Shown here piece by piece: positions 43,385 through 55,100 of a DNA stretch of 64,000 nucleotides. The first letter of the stretch is position 1. Each line of letters begins with the position of its first letter. The DNA comes from Prorocentrum cordatum. Its lineage: Eukaryota > Sar > Dinophyceae > Prorocentrales > Prorocentraceae. Position numbers and translations under genes: made by a program. The DNA lies in NCBI GenBank assembly GCA_963575745.1, contig CAUYUJ010019926.1, positions 599,736 to 663,735 on the forward strand. The letters run 5' to 3'. Below the pieces are notes generated by a model. The model saw only the letters and a program-made list of their open reading frames with translations. It had not been told where the DNA came from and did no database searches.

Positions 43385-44298
43385 TTGTTTGGCTCGGACT
43401 GGATATCTCGATATCTCGATATCTCGATATCTCGATACCTCGATATCGGGGGGGCGGGGACGCGATATCTCGATATCTCGATATCTCGATATCTCGATAT
43501 CGGGGGGCGGGTCCTGGGGGAACTCGATATCTCGATGTCTCGATACCTCGATATCGGGGGCGGCGCCTGGCGGGGACTCGATACCTCGATATCTCGAAAT
43601 CTCGATATCGAGGGCGGGGCTGTGCGGAGACTCGAGATGTCGATCTCTCCGTTCCGCGAGTGGGAGCGTTTTATCCGATACAGCTGCCTACCGATGTCCA
43701 CAAGTTTGCAAATTGTGTCCAAAGGTCGAGATACCGAGATGCCGAGATACCGAGATACCGAGATCTCGAATCAATTACCAAGAAGGCGCCCCCCCCTCCC
43801 CCCATCACTTCCCTGGCCCCGCCCGCCAGGGCCGCCCGCTAGGCCCCCGCGATGTGAAAAACAAATAGTCCACGCTCCCGCCTCGGCGCCGCTATCATTT
43901 TCGACGCAAGGCTTTCCGATGTATTGTTTTTTTTTTCGCGCACGGAACGCATCCCCCCAAAACACCGGGGTCGTCACCGACCCGGTGTTTTCGAGGGTGG
44001 CGGTTTCCATCCTTCTCATCATTTTGTTTTTGCTGGAGAAGCGCCATGCTTGTGTTCAAGACGAGGATCAGGAGGAGGAGGAGGAGGAGGAGGAGGACGA
44101 GGATCAGGAAGAGGAGGAGGAGGAGGAAGACGAAGATGACGACGATGACGACGACGAGGCCCACGGAAACCAAAGCCCACGTCGGGGCTCGGCGGATCGC
44201 TTCGGGCTCCTCGACGGTTGCGTCAAGGACCGGGGGGGGTGGGGAGGGGACGGTGTTTCTTTTCTCTTCCTTAAGAGAGGGCAGAGGGAGCAGCGCCC
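43385..44298 (+). repeat. Left terminal inverted repeat
   Basis: Inverted partner of 46725-47703. The inner edge is at GAGCAGCGCCC (about 44288-44298), after which the arms no longer match. Confidence 0.85.
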
Positions 44299-44559
44299 TC
44301 CGCCTGCTCCTGCTCCTGCTGCTGCTCCTCCTCCTCCTCCTCCTCCTCCCAACCTTCCTTTGCCTTCTCCCTCCTGCTTGGCTCAAGTCGGCGTGCGCTC
44401 TCGCCCCGACTGCTTGCACCCTCGGATCTCGAGTCGGCGTGCGATCTCGCCCCGACAGGCCGACCCTTTGCCTTGCTGGCACGCCTGGGCCCTAACCAAG
44501 CGCATGCATGGATCCTGTGCGCAACCGGTCGCCTGCCCGCCGTCGCCGCACGCACAAAG

Positions 44560-46724
44560 GACAGCGGCATCCGCTGATGGCTCTGTCCCGACTGCCACCA
44601 TGGGCCCGGGAGGCTCTCTGCCTTTGCCAGCGCAATCTTCCAGCGGTGCGAGCCCTCCAGGATACCATTCTCAGCTTCCTCATTTGCGTCGACAATCTCT
44701 TCCAGGAGCTCGAGGTGGAGGCCCTCCAAGTGCGGGGGCGCAGCCAGGAGCCGCCACGCTGGGAAACAGTCCAGTCCCACGCCGCGAGCAGCTTTCACAG
44801 CAGCAGCAGCAGCAGCGCGACAACCCGCCAGGCGCCGTGATGCAAGCGCTTCGAGGCTTGTTCCAAGACGGTGACGATGAAATGAGGCAGGCGATAGGCG
44901 AAGCGATTGTTGGAGCTCAAAGGGGGGCCGATGAGCCAGGACGTCCCAACCCTGTCTTTGATTCTCGCGGCGCGCAAGGCCTCCGTGCGCCGCAAGCGGC
45001 CCGCGCAGCAGCCGCTCCAGAGCCGAGGCCGAAACGGTTGCGAGGCGTCGGAGTCGCCGAGGCAGCCGCGCTGCCAGGGCCAGCTGCCGCCCCTCTCGCG
45101 CAAGATAGCGCCCGCGCAGCCGCCACTCCGAAGGCGGCCGTCGTCCCTGCAAAGCTAGCCCAGCGCTTCGCTTGTGGGCGCACCGACCAGGCGCGTCTAT
45201 ACCTCGCGCAGAGTCGCCTCTTCCAGTTGGACCCCTTGGACGATGCCGAACCTATCAAGGATTCGCCGCCAGCGCCAGTTCGGGGGTTGCAGGCGACGCT
45301 TTCCGATAGTCCTGTTTACATCCTCGACGTGCTTGGTACCGCGTCCCGCGCGCAGACGTGGCGCCCATACTGCCGTCGCCGAAGGAGGGCAGGTTCACGC
45401 TTGGGCCCGTGCAGACTGCCCGGATATCCGAGCTGTCTGACGCGCGCTTCAAGTACGTCTTGCACGTGGCGTCTGGTGCCACGGGGGTCTCTCTTCGGAA
45501 GCGCCAGCCCGACGAGATTCCCGACGCGTGTCCAGGCCTCGGGCCAACCGTCATGTCGTGCCTCCACAGACATGTCCAAGCTAGTGCTGGCCCACAGACC
45601 GCGCAGACTGAGTCGTCGCCTCGGGCGGTGCTACCTGCAGGCGCGCTGCGCCACCAGAGCGATACGGGGCACGAGACGGCCCCCATGAACAGGAATGTTG
45701 GGCCCCACTTTGTTCTGGATGTCCCCTTACCCATAGAGTTCGACGCGCGCCCTCACAGATTCCTCGCGTGTGAGTGGGCAGGGGCTTCGGCGACTCGCTA
45801 CGCGGACGATGGCGGCAGTGATGATTTTTGATCCTCGGCGACGTGGGCGGTGTCATCGACTTGATTGAGACCAAGAATGCAGACGCGCCGCTTTGCACCG
45901 TCCGCGCGGGCAACCAGGAGACGCCGATGCCGACGAGTCAATGCCGTGTGGCCCCAGGAACTAGCAGTACTGGACCGTGACTGACGAGGACATGCGCCGG
46001 GAGTTTCCTGGCGCGCTCAAGCTCACTCGCAAACGCTACGGCACGGTGTGATGGCACCGATGTTTGTGCTGGAGACGCTGCAAGGTTTCTACGAGTCGTT
46101 CAACGCACTTCGGCGACACCTTGCCGCCATCTACTCCGCCAGTGCGCTGGCCTTTCAGGTGCGTGCAGACCGAGACGCCACGGCTCCGTACTCTTTCGCT
46201 TGGGCTTTGCAGGCGGTTCCGACCAACAAGTGCTTGCGAGTGGTAGTCTTGCAGGCCTTCAGCGCCTTCGTCGACGCCCGGGTGCGGATCATGCGTCGCC
46301 GACAGTTCTTGTACAACGCCCAAGGCCTCCGGACCGACGGCAACTACAAGCTCGCAAAGCTCATCTTACGCCGTCCGGGGGCCGACGCCCAGACCGCGGT
46401 CATTGCCTTTTACGGGACAGACGGCAGTTTGCTGGACGTCCCCGCCCCAGCCACAGCGGAGACGTGGCCGTGCATCAAGCCGATATTTGAGCCCCTGCTG
46501 CGCGAGATCAAGGATGTCCGAATGGCGCACGGGTGCAGCTTGCTGGATTCCCAGCCGGTGTTCCACGCGACCGACACCTACGAGAAACACGCCAAGCTTC
46601 TTCGCCGACTGTACGCTGACGTGTGGGCTGGGCTGCGGGTCGCGAGCGAGGCGCCGACGCCGAAGGGCATGGCCGCGCGCAGGATGCTCCTCAGCTCAGA
46701 CGAGATATCGGAGAGCTGCACTAT
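44560..46724 (+). pseudogene. Transposase-like gene, frameshifted and cut by the inverted repeat
   Basis: Coding-quality sequence passes through at least four shifts. Frame one (to ~45340) has QQQQQQRDNPPGAVMQALRG and a region ending SPVYILDVLG. Frame two (45358-45831) has EGRFTLGPVQTARISELSDA and NVGPHFVLDVPLPIEFD. Short segments follow (LGDVGGVIDLIETKNADAP; YWTVTDEDMRREFPGALKL). The last frame (46048 on) has LRTDGNYKLAKLI and PVFHATDTYEKHAKLLRRLY, whose Asp residues resemble DDE transposase positions. At 46725 the frame runs into the right inverted repeat, so the C-terminus is missing. The transposase family is inferred, not proven. Confidence 0.55.
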
Positions 46725-47703
46725 GGGCGCTGCTCCCCTTGCCCTCTCTCAAGGAAGAGAAGAGAAACACCGTCCCCTCCCCAACCTCCCCGGTCCTTGA
46801 CGCAACCGTCGAGGAGCCCGAAGCGATCCGCCGAGCCCCGACGTGGGCCATGGTTTCCGTGGGCCTCGTCGTCGTCATCGTCGTCATCTTCGTCTTCCTC
46901 CTCCTCCTCCTCTTCCTGATCCTCGTCCTCCTCCTCCTCCTCCTCCTCCTCCTCCTCCTCCTGATCCTCGTCTTGAACACAAGCATGGCGTTTCTCCAGC
47001 AAAAACAGAAGGATGGAAACCGCCACCCTCGAAAACACCGGGTCGGTGACGACCCCGGTGTTTGGGGGGGATGCGTTCCGTGCGCGAAAAAACAATACAT
47101 CGGAAGCCCTTGCGTCGAAAATGATAGCGGCGCCGAGGCGGGAGCGAGCACTTTCGCTTGGACTATTTGTTTTTCACATCGCGGGGGCCTTGCGGGCGGC
47201 CCTGGCGGGCGGGGCCAGGGAAGTGATGGGGGGAGGGGGGGGGCGCCTTCTTGGTAATTGATTCGAGATCTCGGTATCTCGGCATCTCGGTATCTCGGTA
47301 TCTCGACCTTTGGACACAGTTTGCAAACTTGTATCGGATAAAACGCTCCCACTCGCGGAACGGAGAGATCGACATCTCGAGTCTCCGCACAGCCCCGCCC
47401 TCGATATCGAGATTTCGAGATATCGAGGTATCGAGTCCCCGCCAGGCGCCGCCCCCGATATCGAGGTATCGAGACATCGAGATATCGAGATATCGAGATA
47501 CCGAGTTCCCCCAGGACCTGCCCCCCGATATCGAGATATCGAGATATCGAGATATCGAGATATCGAGTCCCCGCCCCCCCTATATCGAGATATCGAGATA
47601 TCGAGATATCGAGATATCGAGTTCCCGCCCCCGATATCGAGATATCGAGATATCGAGATATCGAGTCCTCCCGAACCCCACCGGGACGCCTTGCGACCAC
47701 AAT
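46725..47703 (-). repeat. Right terminal inverted repeat
   Basis: Inverted partner of the left arm. The outer end ACGCCTTGCGACCACAATG is shared with the isolated end at 22684-22740. Confidence 0.85.
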
Positions 47704-48539
47704 GGAAGTCCTGACAGGGGGAGGCGCCTGTGGGAATTGAGAGTAGTGTCGGGGCGGTTCCATCGGGACACGGAGTCAAGGAGCTCCTGAAGGAAATCGA
47801 AACGGGAACCGCGTCGCCAGACACCCTTGCCGCACCCCCACCGGGCGCGCGAGCCGACACGAAGCGGCGCCGCCCAGGATGCCAGGGGAGGGGGTCCAGC
47901 ACTGGCGGAGGGACCGCCCGCGAACGTCCGATAGCTTATGACTGTGTTTTTATCCTGGCCCTCCATCACGGAGGAGGGGCGATCAGCGACCATGCGGGGG
48001 CACACACACACACACACACCCTTAGGGCCCTTCTGCCCTGGAACTCTGGTGGGCCACCCGACGTGGCAAGGCTTCGGAGGCTGGGGCGGGGAGCGCCCCG
48101 GGGGCGCCGCAGAAGGCGGCGCCAGGGCGTTCAGAACGCTCCAGACTGCTCGGGGGGGGGCCTGTTGAGGATGCGGAGGAAGATAATGAGGAGTAGGAGG
48201 AGGCATAGGATGAAACGGAGGAGGAGGAGCAGGAGGAGGAGGCGGAGGAGGAGGAGGAGGAGGAGGGGGAGGAGGAGGGGAAGGAGGAGGAAGAGGAGCA
48301 GGAGGAGGAGAAGGAGAAGGAGGAGGAGGAGGAGGGGAGAAGGAGGAGGAGGAGGAGGAGGAGGTGGAGAAGGAGGAGGGGGAAGAGGAGGAGGAGACCA
48401 GCTGAAACTGCTCGAGAGGCCTGCTGAGGCCAGCCGGGACCACCTGGGGAGGGTCTGCCTGTGCGCAGGCAGAAGACTGAATTCACTGAATTACCACGCC
48501 CATTCCCCTGGAACTCCAGTGGGCCACCACGGAGCGGTC
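47704..48539. repeat. GC-rich sequence with (GGA)n tract
   Basis: (CA)n at about 48001-48019 and a long GGA-rich tract at 48168-48396. 48056-48165 is distantly related, in inverted orientation, to 49790-49920 (GCGCCGCC...GGCGGCGCCAGG block). No credible gene. Confidence 0.6.
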
Positions 48540-48712
48540 ATCACCCTCTATAGACGAGCGCGTTCCACTACTCGCAAAGAGACTACTCGCAAATGGCCTG
48601 GATCCCCCGCGGAGGATCTACGATCAGTTACATCAAACAGACATGTGTTGATCGGACGTTTGCGAGTAGGCACTTTACGAGTAGTGGACCGCGCTCGGGG
48701 AATCACCCTCTA
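48540..48712. mobile_element. MITE, 151 bp, with 11-bp target duplication
   Basis: ATCACCCTCTA occurs at 48540-48550 and 48702-48712. Between them, inverted arms of about 38 bp (CGAGCGCGTTCCACTACTCG at 48556 and its partner ending GTAGTGGACCGCGCTCGG near 48699) differ at about five positions. A long target duplication with inverted ends and no ORF fits a Mutator-type miniature element. Confidence 0.8.
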
Positions 48713-50830
48713 CCTCCGGGCTGCGTACCCCCTGACCTATCGGCCGGCCAGCCAGGTAGGCAAGCCCAGCAGCCCGCCGCCCAGAGCGGCCTCGCGCGCG
48801 GCGCTCCAGGGCGTGGTTCTCGGCCTCGAGGTCGCTGTTCGAGGCCTGAGCTGGGAGGCTGGGCATGGCAGCTAAGAAGCAACTACTGGGAGGGTTTCGT
48901 CGGAAAGAATAAGGCGGATTAAGCCCCATTTGGGAGCTGTTCCGCCAGAGGGGGCCTCGGACTAAGCAGGATTAAGCCGGATGAAGCGGGATGAAGCGGG
49001 ATCACGCCAGATTAAGCGGGAGTAAGCTGGATCAGGCCGGCTTCCGGACCAGGACAAAATCAGAATCTGACCTCCCAGGAGCTGCGTCCGAACGGCAGGT
49101 TCCTGCCTCGACGACGTGGCCCCTGGTTTCTGACGCCGCGCAGGTCTCTCAATCTACAACGCTCTCCGCCGCCCGGCCCTGGTCCAGGCCGGTCATCGGC
49201 GGCCCTCGGCCTCGGACGCCCGCGTGGGCGCCGCTGCCGCGACCGGCACGACGCGAAGCTGGCGGTCCCAGGTGCTGCGAGGAGAGGTGCCACAGAAGCA
49301 CCACTGGCGCCGCCGCCCGAGAAGGCAGGCAGCAGGGGGGGAGGAGCATCTGGTGGAGAGAGCGCGACCGAGGCGCAAGGTGGCGCCAAACGCTGGCAAG
49401 ACTGGCCATGGAAGATCGGGGGGCCCAAGAAACTGGGGGTCTGAAGCTGGGGCCCTGGGAACCAGCTGTCTACCTGGCCGCCCACCGAACTGTTCGGGAA
49501 ACGTGGACACACTTCTTCACAACAGACGGGAGGACTGCTTCGGTGCACGCACTCACTCGGCAGCAACAACTGAAATACCCAGCGCAGGAGAGTGACCGCC
49601 ATGAGATCAACGACGATCCCCAGGTGCTGCACGACCCGCCCTGGCATGAGCTGCACCAGTGGGATGGGAAGGCTTCGGGTTGCGCACAGACTGCCCCGAC
49701 AGGTAATCAGTGCCAGTTGGCCTCAGCATGCCTCCCCAGCAGTCTCAGCTGGCCTCAGCAGGTCCCCCGAATAGTCCCAGCTGGCATCAGCAGGCCCCCC
49801 GAGTGGTCTGGGGCGGTCTCAACATCCTGGCGCCGCCTCCAGCGGCGCCCCTGGGGCGCGGAGTGCCCCAGGGTGGAGGCCTCGAGGCCGCCCCAAGCTT
49901 CTCGGGGGGCCTGCGGATGCCGGCAGAGGCTGCCGGGGAGGCGCGCTGGGGCCGGCCGGGACCACCGGGGAGGGCCGCCGCGACCAGAAGCGTCACCACA
50001 GCGGGAGGGGTCAGGGGGGACATGGCGCGCGCTCGGATGTCGGGCGCGCGACGCGCCTGGATCCGCCTGTTCGCGGCCTCCTGGGCCCGGTTGCCGCGGT
50101 CCTGCGCGGCAGCGGCCGACGAACGGCGGCCCACTGCACCTTTTTGCTTGCTCGGGGCCGCCCACGGTGTCATGCGGTGCCCCTCCCGGTCTTTCTGCTT
50201 CTCGTTCGCATCCTCTGTCGGTGGATCTCACCCTGGTTCACTCAGAGGCCACCTGGATGGGAAGCCTGGCTCACTGCGTCCACGCGCACGGTTGGAATCC
50301 ACACTCTTTCGCTGCACACTCTTCACACGGAAAGCCGGCACGTACTTCTTCGCGCACTCGTCTCGGATGAAAGCTCCGGAAGCCTCTGGACGCACCGAAG
50401 TGGCCGACACCCAAGACACGCGCGCGCAAAAGCTGGCCCCCCTGAGCAAGACCAACCTGCAAGACACGTCCTCACAAGTGTGTCCCTTCGCGAGCGACTT
50501 CGCAAAGGCAGGGCCCCCAGGGGACATTCAAAACAAGACCAGCCTCGTAGATAGGATCTTCAGCCCACACGGAGGACAGGACAGGACAAGACATCCGCAT
50601 GAGGGGGTCAACGTCGCAACGCCCGCAAAGGAGCTGTGGGGTACGATTTGCAAAATCCCCTGCGAGTAAAGCTTGCCGCAGACCCAAACTTTTCATGGGG
50701 CCGGCAGGGGGCGTACTCCGATGCTCTAAGGGGCGAGCTCCGAGGAGGCCCCGTAAACGAGGCTCGCTACCTTGTGAGTGCGAGCCCCTACGGGTCAGTG
50801 CGAGGGTGGCCCCGAAATCCTCGTCGACCG
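48713..50830. other. No gene recognised; short repeats
   Basis: GGATTAAGCCGGATGAAGCG units at about 48968-49045. CAGCTGGCCTCAGCAGGTCC-like units recur at 49730-49810. Several long frames overlap on both strands but show no domain. Confidence 0.45.
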
Positions 50831-51760
50831 TGGTTTATTATCCAGGAGTGATAAACCTAGGTTCATTATGTTCAGATGAGATTCCCATTGGATCATTGGC
50901 CTGTGGATGGATCGGTGGCCCCCTCCCTCCCCAAATCATTTTCATTCTGGAAGAATGCATATGGGGTCGACATTCCGACATAATGAACCAGGGTTGATCC
51001 CAGTCCAATATCCTTCTCAGGCGCCCCCCCTCCGCTGGATCATTATCATTCCGGAAAAATGAACATGAGTTCACGATTCCCAAAACATTACGAACCCCAG
51101 TTTATGTTGCTCTAGAGATAACAGGCTAGGTCGATATTCGAACATAATGATCCCAGTTTGGAGGCGCAAGGTTGGGGAAAAAAATAACATTAATCATTCC
51201 GGAATCATGAATCCGGATTCAGAATATCCGCCCATGGCTCAGCCTCCGTTATTATCATTACAGAATTATACCCCGCGGTCCGTTATTCCCGAGACATTAG
51301 TAACCCAAGTCAATATTCCCAGAATATTATGAACCCAGGTTAATATCTTTTTGGGTCGATATGCCCGGGACATTATAAACCAAGGTTGATAATGTTCCGG
51401 GAGGTACATTATGAACCCCAGTCAATATGTCCCGGAATAATACAATTTCGGGGATCTTCTGACCCGGGTCAATCCAGACACGGGCTAGCAAAAAGCCAAA
51501 CAAACTGCAATGCAAGACAAAAAAAAACTGCAACGCAGGTCTTCGCAAACCCGGGTCAGCCAATATGCGCGACCGCCTCGCGGCCACGAGCGGCTCGCTA
51601 ACCCGGGTCAGTCAAACGGGGTCTTCGCAGGATCCTGCAGGATCCGGTGCCCCCGTCTCTTGAGCCCCGAAAACCCCAGGTTCATAATGTTGCGGGGGGG
51701 ACATTATGAACCCTGGTCAATAATCCCGGAACATTATCAACCCAGGTTGATATCTTTTGG
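50831..51760. repeat. AT-richer island of CATTATGAACCCAGGT motifs
   Basis: Many degenerate, partly inverted copies of CCGGGACATTATGAACCCAGGTT and GGTTGATATT, for example near 50848, 50985, 51070, 51330, 51370, 51400, 51700 and 51735. It encloses dispersed repeat A, copy 2. Confidence 0.7.
51450..51649 (+). repeat. Dispersed repeat A, copy 2
   Basis: Matches 14903-15104 with the same ACCCGGGT palindromes, A-run and GCAGGATCCTGC end. It sits inside the CATTATGAACC island, which suggests insertion there. Confidence 0.8.
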
Positions 51761-51895
51761 GTTTTTTTCCTGGTCAGCGCGGGGGGAGCGGCCTACACGG
51801 AGGAAGAGGCGGAGGAAGCAACCGTCGGGGCAGGTCACGTGACCCAGGACCCAGGCCCCTTGGGCTGCTCTGCCGCCCTGGCGGCGGCGCCGCGG

Positions 51896-52085
51896 GAGGG
51901 AGGAGGAGGAGGAGGAGGAGGAGGAGGAGGAGGAGGAGAGGGAGGAGAGGGGGGGGAGGAGGAGGAGGAGAGGAGGAGGAAGAGGAGGAGGAGGAGGAGG
52001 AGGAGGAGGAGGAAGAGGAGGAAGAGGAGGAGGAGGAGGAGGAGGAGGAGGAAGGGAGGAGGAGGAGGAGGAGGAGGAGGAGCCC
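51896..52085 (-). repeat. (TCC)n tract at the LINE 3' end
   Basis: On the minus strand this 190-bp tract begins about 30 bp after the ORF2 stop. It is probably the element's simple-repeat tail rather than poly-A. Confidence 0.75.
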
Positions 52086-52114
52086 AGCGTACCAGGAGGA
52101 TCCACTGCTCCTGC

Positions 52115-55100
52115 CTACCCCCTGCGGCGCGCCTCGTCGGGCGGCGGCGGGCGGGGCGCACCATTGACGGCCGAGTCGGCCAGCTCGGTGCCGCCCGCGA
52201 TGGAGACGTCGCGAGCGGCTATTTCAATCAGGCGGGGCGCGATGGCGCCAGCGAGAGATGGTGCAAGCGATGAGCTCGATGGGTCGAGCGATGAAAAGAC
52301 ATCGGGAAACATGACAGGCACGAACGCGGAGGGAGGGGGAGCAGGCGGGGGGCAAGCAGAGGCAGGGGCAGCACTCGGGAGCGAAGGACGGGTGGGGGGA
52401 AGGCCAGCATCGAGAGTGGCGTGCCAGGTCAGATCTGGCTCGGCTGAGGAGGGCGACGCATGGGGGAGAGGCTGGGCCTGGGCGGCCTGCGGAGGGGCGA
52501 CGGACGTGCGGAGGGGAAAAGATAAATCAGGCTGCTCATTTTCCGAAGCACACTCAGAGGGCAACGGTGGGGGCGACATCAGAGCCGTCGGCGACACCGA
52601 AGGGGAGCGCGACATCGGAGAGCACGTGGACATCGGTGTTGGGGAACGCTCGGATGCCGGGGTCGATGAACGCGCTGAACGTCGAGCAGCCACCAAATTC
52701 CCAGGATTTCGCCCGACACGTGGCGACTGCGAGCCCGAACACGACAACGGGACTTGCGATCTAACGCCGTCGGACCAGCGTCCCGAATCACGGCAACGTT
52801 CTTGTGGCGACGGCGAGCCCGAACACGACAACGGGACTTGCATTCTAACGCCACGGGAGAGATGCTCCCCATCGAGGCATCGTGCATGTGGCGACGTGTA
52901 GCCCGAACACGACAACGGGTCTTGCGATCTAACGCCTGGGCCCAGCTGGGGCGTCACGAGGCATCCAGCACATGGCGACAGTGAGCCCGAACACGACAAC
53001 GGGACTTGCGATCTAACGCCGATGGGAGGCGACGAGGCATACGAACCCGAAGACGACAGCGTCACAGGCGGGGACGGCGTCACACAAGAGCAGGGCGAAA
53101 TTGGGGCCGGCGGCGAAATTGATGAGCAGGCGGACGCCATCAGTGAAGTTCTCAAAGGCATTGATGGAGATGGGGCCGCCCTCAGAGTTGATGGGGAGCG
53201 CGCCATCGACGGGGGCGCGGAGGAAGGCGGGGGGGGGGACGCCGAAGCCGAAGGAGAACACGTAGCTGGCGGCGTCGCTGGAAGCTGAAGTTCATCATCA
53301 GCGTCGGGGTCCGACGGGATCGTGGCGACGGCTGTGGAGACGGTGGCCGTGTCGCTGTCCGACGACGAAACGGCAGGAGTGAGCCGTGGAGACGACCCCG
53401 AGGATGAGGATGACGAAGAACAGCGAATGAGGTAGTCCCGTCGGCCGAGCTGCTCGCGGTCGATCTCCGAGCACTTCAGCGGTGACGCGAGCTGCATCGA
53501 ACGTACACCAGCGAGAGCACAGCTGCGGAGGAGGGACGGGGACAGGGGCCACACGGGCGCCAACCTCGCTTCGTTGTACATGCTGTATGCGGCAGCCATC
53601 GCCGAGAAGGTGGCCAGCGAGGGTTCAGATAGGCCCCATCTGGTCACCCACGGGAGCGGGAACGGTCTCGCGAGAGCCTGCCGAAGGGCACGGTGCATGA
53701 CAGGGCATCTCGCGTAGTGCCGCAACGAGTCGAGTTTGCCCAGACAACCAAAAACGCAGTGCTTCTGGCCGTCAGGTGATATGATACGGGCCGAAGTCAT
53801 CCAGCCATCAGACCAAGTGCGCAGGACGGCCATGGCCCACGAGCACGGGCAGCGGGCGAGGACGCTCTTGCACTCGCCCCAGTCGATGTTCGAAAGGAGG
53901 CCCGCCGACCTGCCAGCGAACTTCCTCAGGCAGAGCACGAAGAGGTCAGTGATGGGCTTGTTCAGCATCGCAGAGGCCCGCAGCGCTTCGTGAGCAGCTC
54001 TCTGAGGTCGAGGACGAAGTCGGCCGCTCTCACGAAGTGCAGCCAGCGCAGCGTCGGCAGCACGAGCACCAAAGACGGCCAGCGGGCCAGGAGGAGGGGT
54101 GCCAGCGGCAGCCAGCGCCAAATTCTCCACAAAGGCGGGGGCCAACCAGAAGGACGGGCACGGCTTGCCGGTCGCCAGCATGGACAGGGTGGCATCGTAC
54201 GGGAAGGTGCGCGCGTGGTTCCGCAACTGCTGGAGGAGCCTCTCCCAGCCTGGGAAAGTGCGCAGCGCAGCTCGAGTGATGGTGGCGAGGGCCAGGTGCC
54301 CCCACCGCGTGCAGCGCGGGCCGCCCCACTGAGCGATCTGCGTCCAGAAGTCGAGGGCGAAAGTGCCGAGCGGGATGCGGAACACCTGCGCGAGCGTCGC
54401 CAACTCAGGCTGCAACACTGACGATGGCGGCCAGCAGAATTGGGCAACGTAAGATATGGTCGTGACGGCCCGAGTATTGTACAGTGTAGCGGAGAGGCTG
54501 GCAGGAGTGGTTCCCCGCCCGATGGCTTGGGCCCTGAGACGCAATTTGGCGACGGGGTCAATCCAACATGTGGACGGAACAACAGCAGGCCCCAGCCAGA
54601 GGCCCAGGTAGAGCAGCTTGGGAGCCACCTCGAACGAGCTCCACTCGGGGACCAGTTGGGAGACCCAGAAGGAGACTGTGGCTGAGAGGTCGGGCGAGAA
54701 CCTGTCAGACAGCGGGACAATCTTGCATTTCGAGACCTTCAGGGCGAGGTTGGCCATGTCCGAGGCCATCTGCATAACCCGATACACATGAACTAGGTGC
54801 CGCATGGCCAATAACGTGCCCCCAATGTCGTCAGCACAGGCCCGAACCAGGCCAAGGCCAGCGGCCTCCACCCGAGAGGCCAGGTCGACCAAGAAGACAG
54901 CCGTACTCAACGCATAGAGAGTGCCCGATAAGGCACAACCTTGGATGATGCCGCTCTGGATCCAGAAGATGTGCACTAGCGAACCTAGGTGCGAGACAAC
55001 CCCTTCCACCGATGCATATAGGAACGTGACGAAGGACACGAATGCTTCGGGCAGCTTGAGGGCCCTAAGGGAGAGAATGAGGAAGTCCTGATTCAGAGAC

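Larger units (their letters stand above)
43385..47703. mobile_element. DNA element with ~0.9-kb terminal inverted repeats
   Basis: 43385-44298 and 46725-47703 are inverted copies at high identity. Outermost are (GATATCTC)n-like tracts, then GTCTCCGCACAGCCCCGCC, a TTATCCGATA block, GAAAAACAAATAGTCCA, CGCACGGAACGCATCCCCCC, a GAGGAGGA/GAC tract and CGACGGTTGCGTCAAGGACC. The left arm has an extra ~20 bp near 43683. Long repeats around a transposase-like gene suggest a Mutator-like or related DNA transposon. Target duplications were not resolved. Confidence 0.8.

Noticed and set aside
47730-50370. Long frames at 47730-48875 and 48991-50370 (+)
   Set aside because: Low-complexity translation through a GGA tract and GC-rich repeats; no domain, and competing frames on the other strand.
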